64,000 bases of DNA from assembly GCA_950295325.1 (NCBI GenBank), contig OX485805.1, positions 22,617,501 to 22,681,500 on the forward strand, given 5' to 3'. The stretch is from Polytrichum commune. Lineage: Eukaryota; Streptophyta; Polytrichopsida; Polytrichales; Polytrichaceae. A program made the translations under genes and the position numbers. Of the stretch, positions 62,601-64,000 are shown in pieces. The notes under the pieces were generated by a model. That model saw only the letters and a program-made list of their open reading frames with translations. It searched no databases and was not told the DNA's origin. Every line of letters begins with the position of its first letter. Positions within the stretch are counted from its first letter, which is position 1.

Positions 62601-63973
62601 ATTATGTACATCCATGTTCCTGCTGCTAGGATGAGTTTACAATTACATTATAATAGCTAGAAGCGATGTATTATTCTTGTTAAGAAATCAACCTCTTTTT
62701 TCAGTTATTTTCTATAGAAGGTGCCATTTTTTTTCATATGAGATGTATCCGGATAGTTTGAAAGTTACAATCTTCAAGTTCCGTTCAAAGAGTGGAAGAT
62801 TATTTTGACTCTCCAATTCCATGGACACAACTACACTGAATATGATATTTAGTGTAATATGGTATTTAATGTCACTGGTAACTTTTCGGGTGACACTTCT
62901 TAACCAATAAGTTTAAAAATATTGTCATGGATGATTGGAATTTGGATGAAAAAATCACTTGGTCAGTGACAGTAATTGCAACACTGTAAATCTTTAATCC
63001 CCCAAATATTTTACAAGGAATGACAAATAATACTAACATTTAGTGTTGGCGACACTATACCGCACTTTACAATTAGTATTGAGCAAGACAATTAGAATTG
63101 GTGACACTAAATATCATATTTAGTTTACCAGTCTAAGCCCAAAATTTGCTCGTAGTGTTCCTTCACACTTCTTACTAAGTGTGAAGCTTTGGACACAAAA
63201 AAATTATCAACAGTAGAAAATGAAAGAAGGAAGAAAGCAAAGTCAACCAGATGCAAGTTGAATTTATATTGAGAAGATCTGGAGTGCAACAACAGAATGA
63301 AAATATACCATTTGTGGACCAATATACAAAAACACATCATCAACATCCACTCACCAGTGCTAGCGTCTTTGTCGGAGGTAATATAACCCTTGCAAGCCCG
63401 CCGAAAATTCCGAACATGGACACTAAATCAGCTTCTGATGTTGAGAAAGGTAAATTTTTAACTAGAATGACAGTAGTACTGCGGTTCACTTTAATCTCTT
63501 TTCCAGATGCGACCGATTCCAGAACCTCAATGTTTACACCTTCATCACTCAGTGAACGCTTCGTCTCTGCAATGATGTGTGTCTCTCCTAGAGCCATTCG
63601 AACTGCTAAGTCTTCTGCACTAGGATCTAGAAATTCACTTTTTGACATACCATACTGCCGTGCCACATTCTCTGCTATCTGCAAAATATCATCACAAAAG
63701 TTGGAAAATCAATACTCACCAATCTACAATGATTCCCCCCAACAGAGTGGTAGGAATGCACTTCTAACTCTTTCAAGATGCAAATAGAGGTAGACATCCT
63801 AGCTTTCTCCAGGGTACTCTATCTGCATCCAAGATGTTCAAATAGGACTTACTGTGTCTGGACGCATGAAGAGGGGGTTCCAAGCTTGTGTATTTCCATT
63901 AGCCTCTGCAGCTTTTCTTTGTGCATCCCTCTCTTGCTTGAACTTGGTCGAACCAGGTCCTACACCAGCAGTT
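59658..63973 (-). CDS. MRD1: MRD1/RBM19-like multiple RNA-recognition-motif protein, C-terminal part (gene runs off the right edge)
   Basis: Eukaryotic Mrd1/RBM19 proteins bind pre-rRNA and the U3 snoRNP in the nucleolus and are needed for 18S rRNA processing. Exons read on the minus strand: 63973-63853, 63678-63355, 62326-62262, 61871-61592, 61332-61228, 60875-60678, 60411-60277 and 59828-59658 (TAG at 59660-59658). All introns are GT-AG, 174 to 1028 bp long, and phases agree at every junction, giving 465 codons in the window. Visible, in order: a linker containing [11 protein letters not shown]; an RRM with RNP2 VILVKNLPF, ending in the family hallmark VPLYLEWAP; an RRM with VFVKNLNF and RNP1 MGFGFVEF, followed by [11 protein letters not shown]; an RRM with IIVRNVAF and RGFAFVEF, ending [16 protein letters not shown]; and a basic KKRK tail. 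These match the last three RRMs of the family. The first visible exon starts after a plausible acceptor (AG at 63975-63974), but that frame stays open upstream, so the edge is less certain. No stop or frameshift is seen. The N-terminal RRMs must lie to the right. Confidence 0.93.
62831..63128 (-). mobile_element. MITE copy inside the 1028-bp intron of the MRD1 gene
   Basis: A ~298-bp element begins CTACACTGAATATGATATTT and ends with the inverted counterpart AAATATCATATTTAGT. The interior (GGTGACACT, CAATTAGTATTGAGCAAGAC, ATTACTGTCAC in one or other orientation) is shared with copies at 2687, 16704, 23600 and 49904. It lies wholly within the intron between exons 63355 and 62326. No coding sequence is seen, so it is non-autonomous. 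Superfamily is not assigned because no convincing target-site duplication was found. Confidence 0.8.
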
Positions 63974-64000
63974 CTATTTACACGAAAAGATGTTAACAGA

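Noticed and set aside
1..64000. tRNA, rRNA or snRNA genes
   Set aside because: No cloverleaf-compatible A/B box pair or rRNA core sequence was recognised by eye; a covariance-model scan would be needed to exclude divergent copies.

Overview
This window is nuclear DNA of a land plant with a large, repeat-rich genome. The only gene that looks intact is the 3' half of a multi-exon plant-type MRD1/RBM19 rRNA-processing protein at the right edge (minus strand, about 59.66-64.0 kb). It has eight GT-AG exons that join in frame. The rest is transposon sequence, tandem repeats and decayed gene copies. The lineage cannot be fixed from this sequence. The density of nested solo LTRs, degraded Ty3 gag and small inverted-repeat elements would fit a fern, lycophyte or gymnosperm, but that is only an impression.

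Layout. 0-10 kb: AT-rich DNA with one MITE (2.7-3.0 kb), a solo LTR (4.58-5.74 kb) and a 1-kb inverted-repeat element (8.88-9.91 kb). 10.4-16 kb: decayed coding DNA, with a relic that may be ParB-like plus methyltransferase-like (10.4-13.0 kb) and a relic resembling a SWIM zinc-finger gene (15.3-15.9 kb). 16.7-22.9 kb: repeats, including a 300-bp tandem duplication, a long-stem foldback (18.25-18.58 kb), a 51-bp minisatellite of about 16 units (19.5-20.3 kb) and a TA-flanked inverted-repeat element. 24.16 kb: an orphan LTR end plus primer-binding site. 26.0-27.2 kb: two copies of one inverted-repeat element in opposite orientation.

31.4-48.2 kb is a stack of retroelements. Two degraded minus-strand retroelement-like coding regions (31.5-35.75 kb, and a Ty3-type gag-protease at 40.9-48.1 kb) have been interrupted by six solo LTRs of three families. 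Five of the six have a clear target-site duplication (TTGCT, ATAAG, CTTGG, ATCCT, ACGC). The sixth has CATTT/CACTT, differing by one base. One LTR sits inside another. Two LTRs of one family lie in opposite orientation about 1.3 kb apart, making a 2-kb-class inverted repeat. The three LTRs of another family each carry a different minisatellite.

52.7-57 kb holds a 2-oxoglutarate/Fe(II)-dependent dioxygenase pseudogene (minus strand) whose intron is filled by tandem repeats and whose 3' end runs into an array of ~200-bp tandem repeats. A MITE lies 3' of the MRD1 gene and a related one lies inside its largest visible intron. No RNA genes, CRISPR arrays or prokaryotic features were seen.
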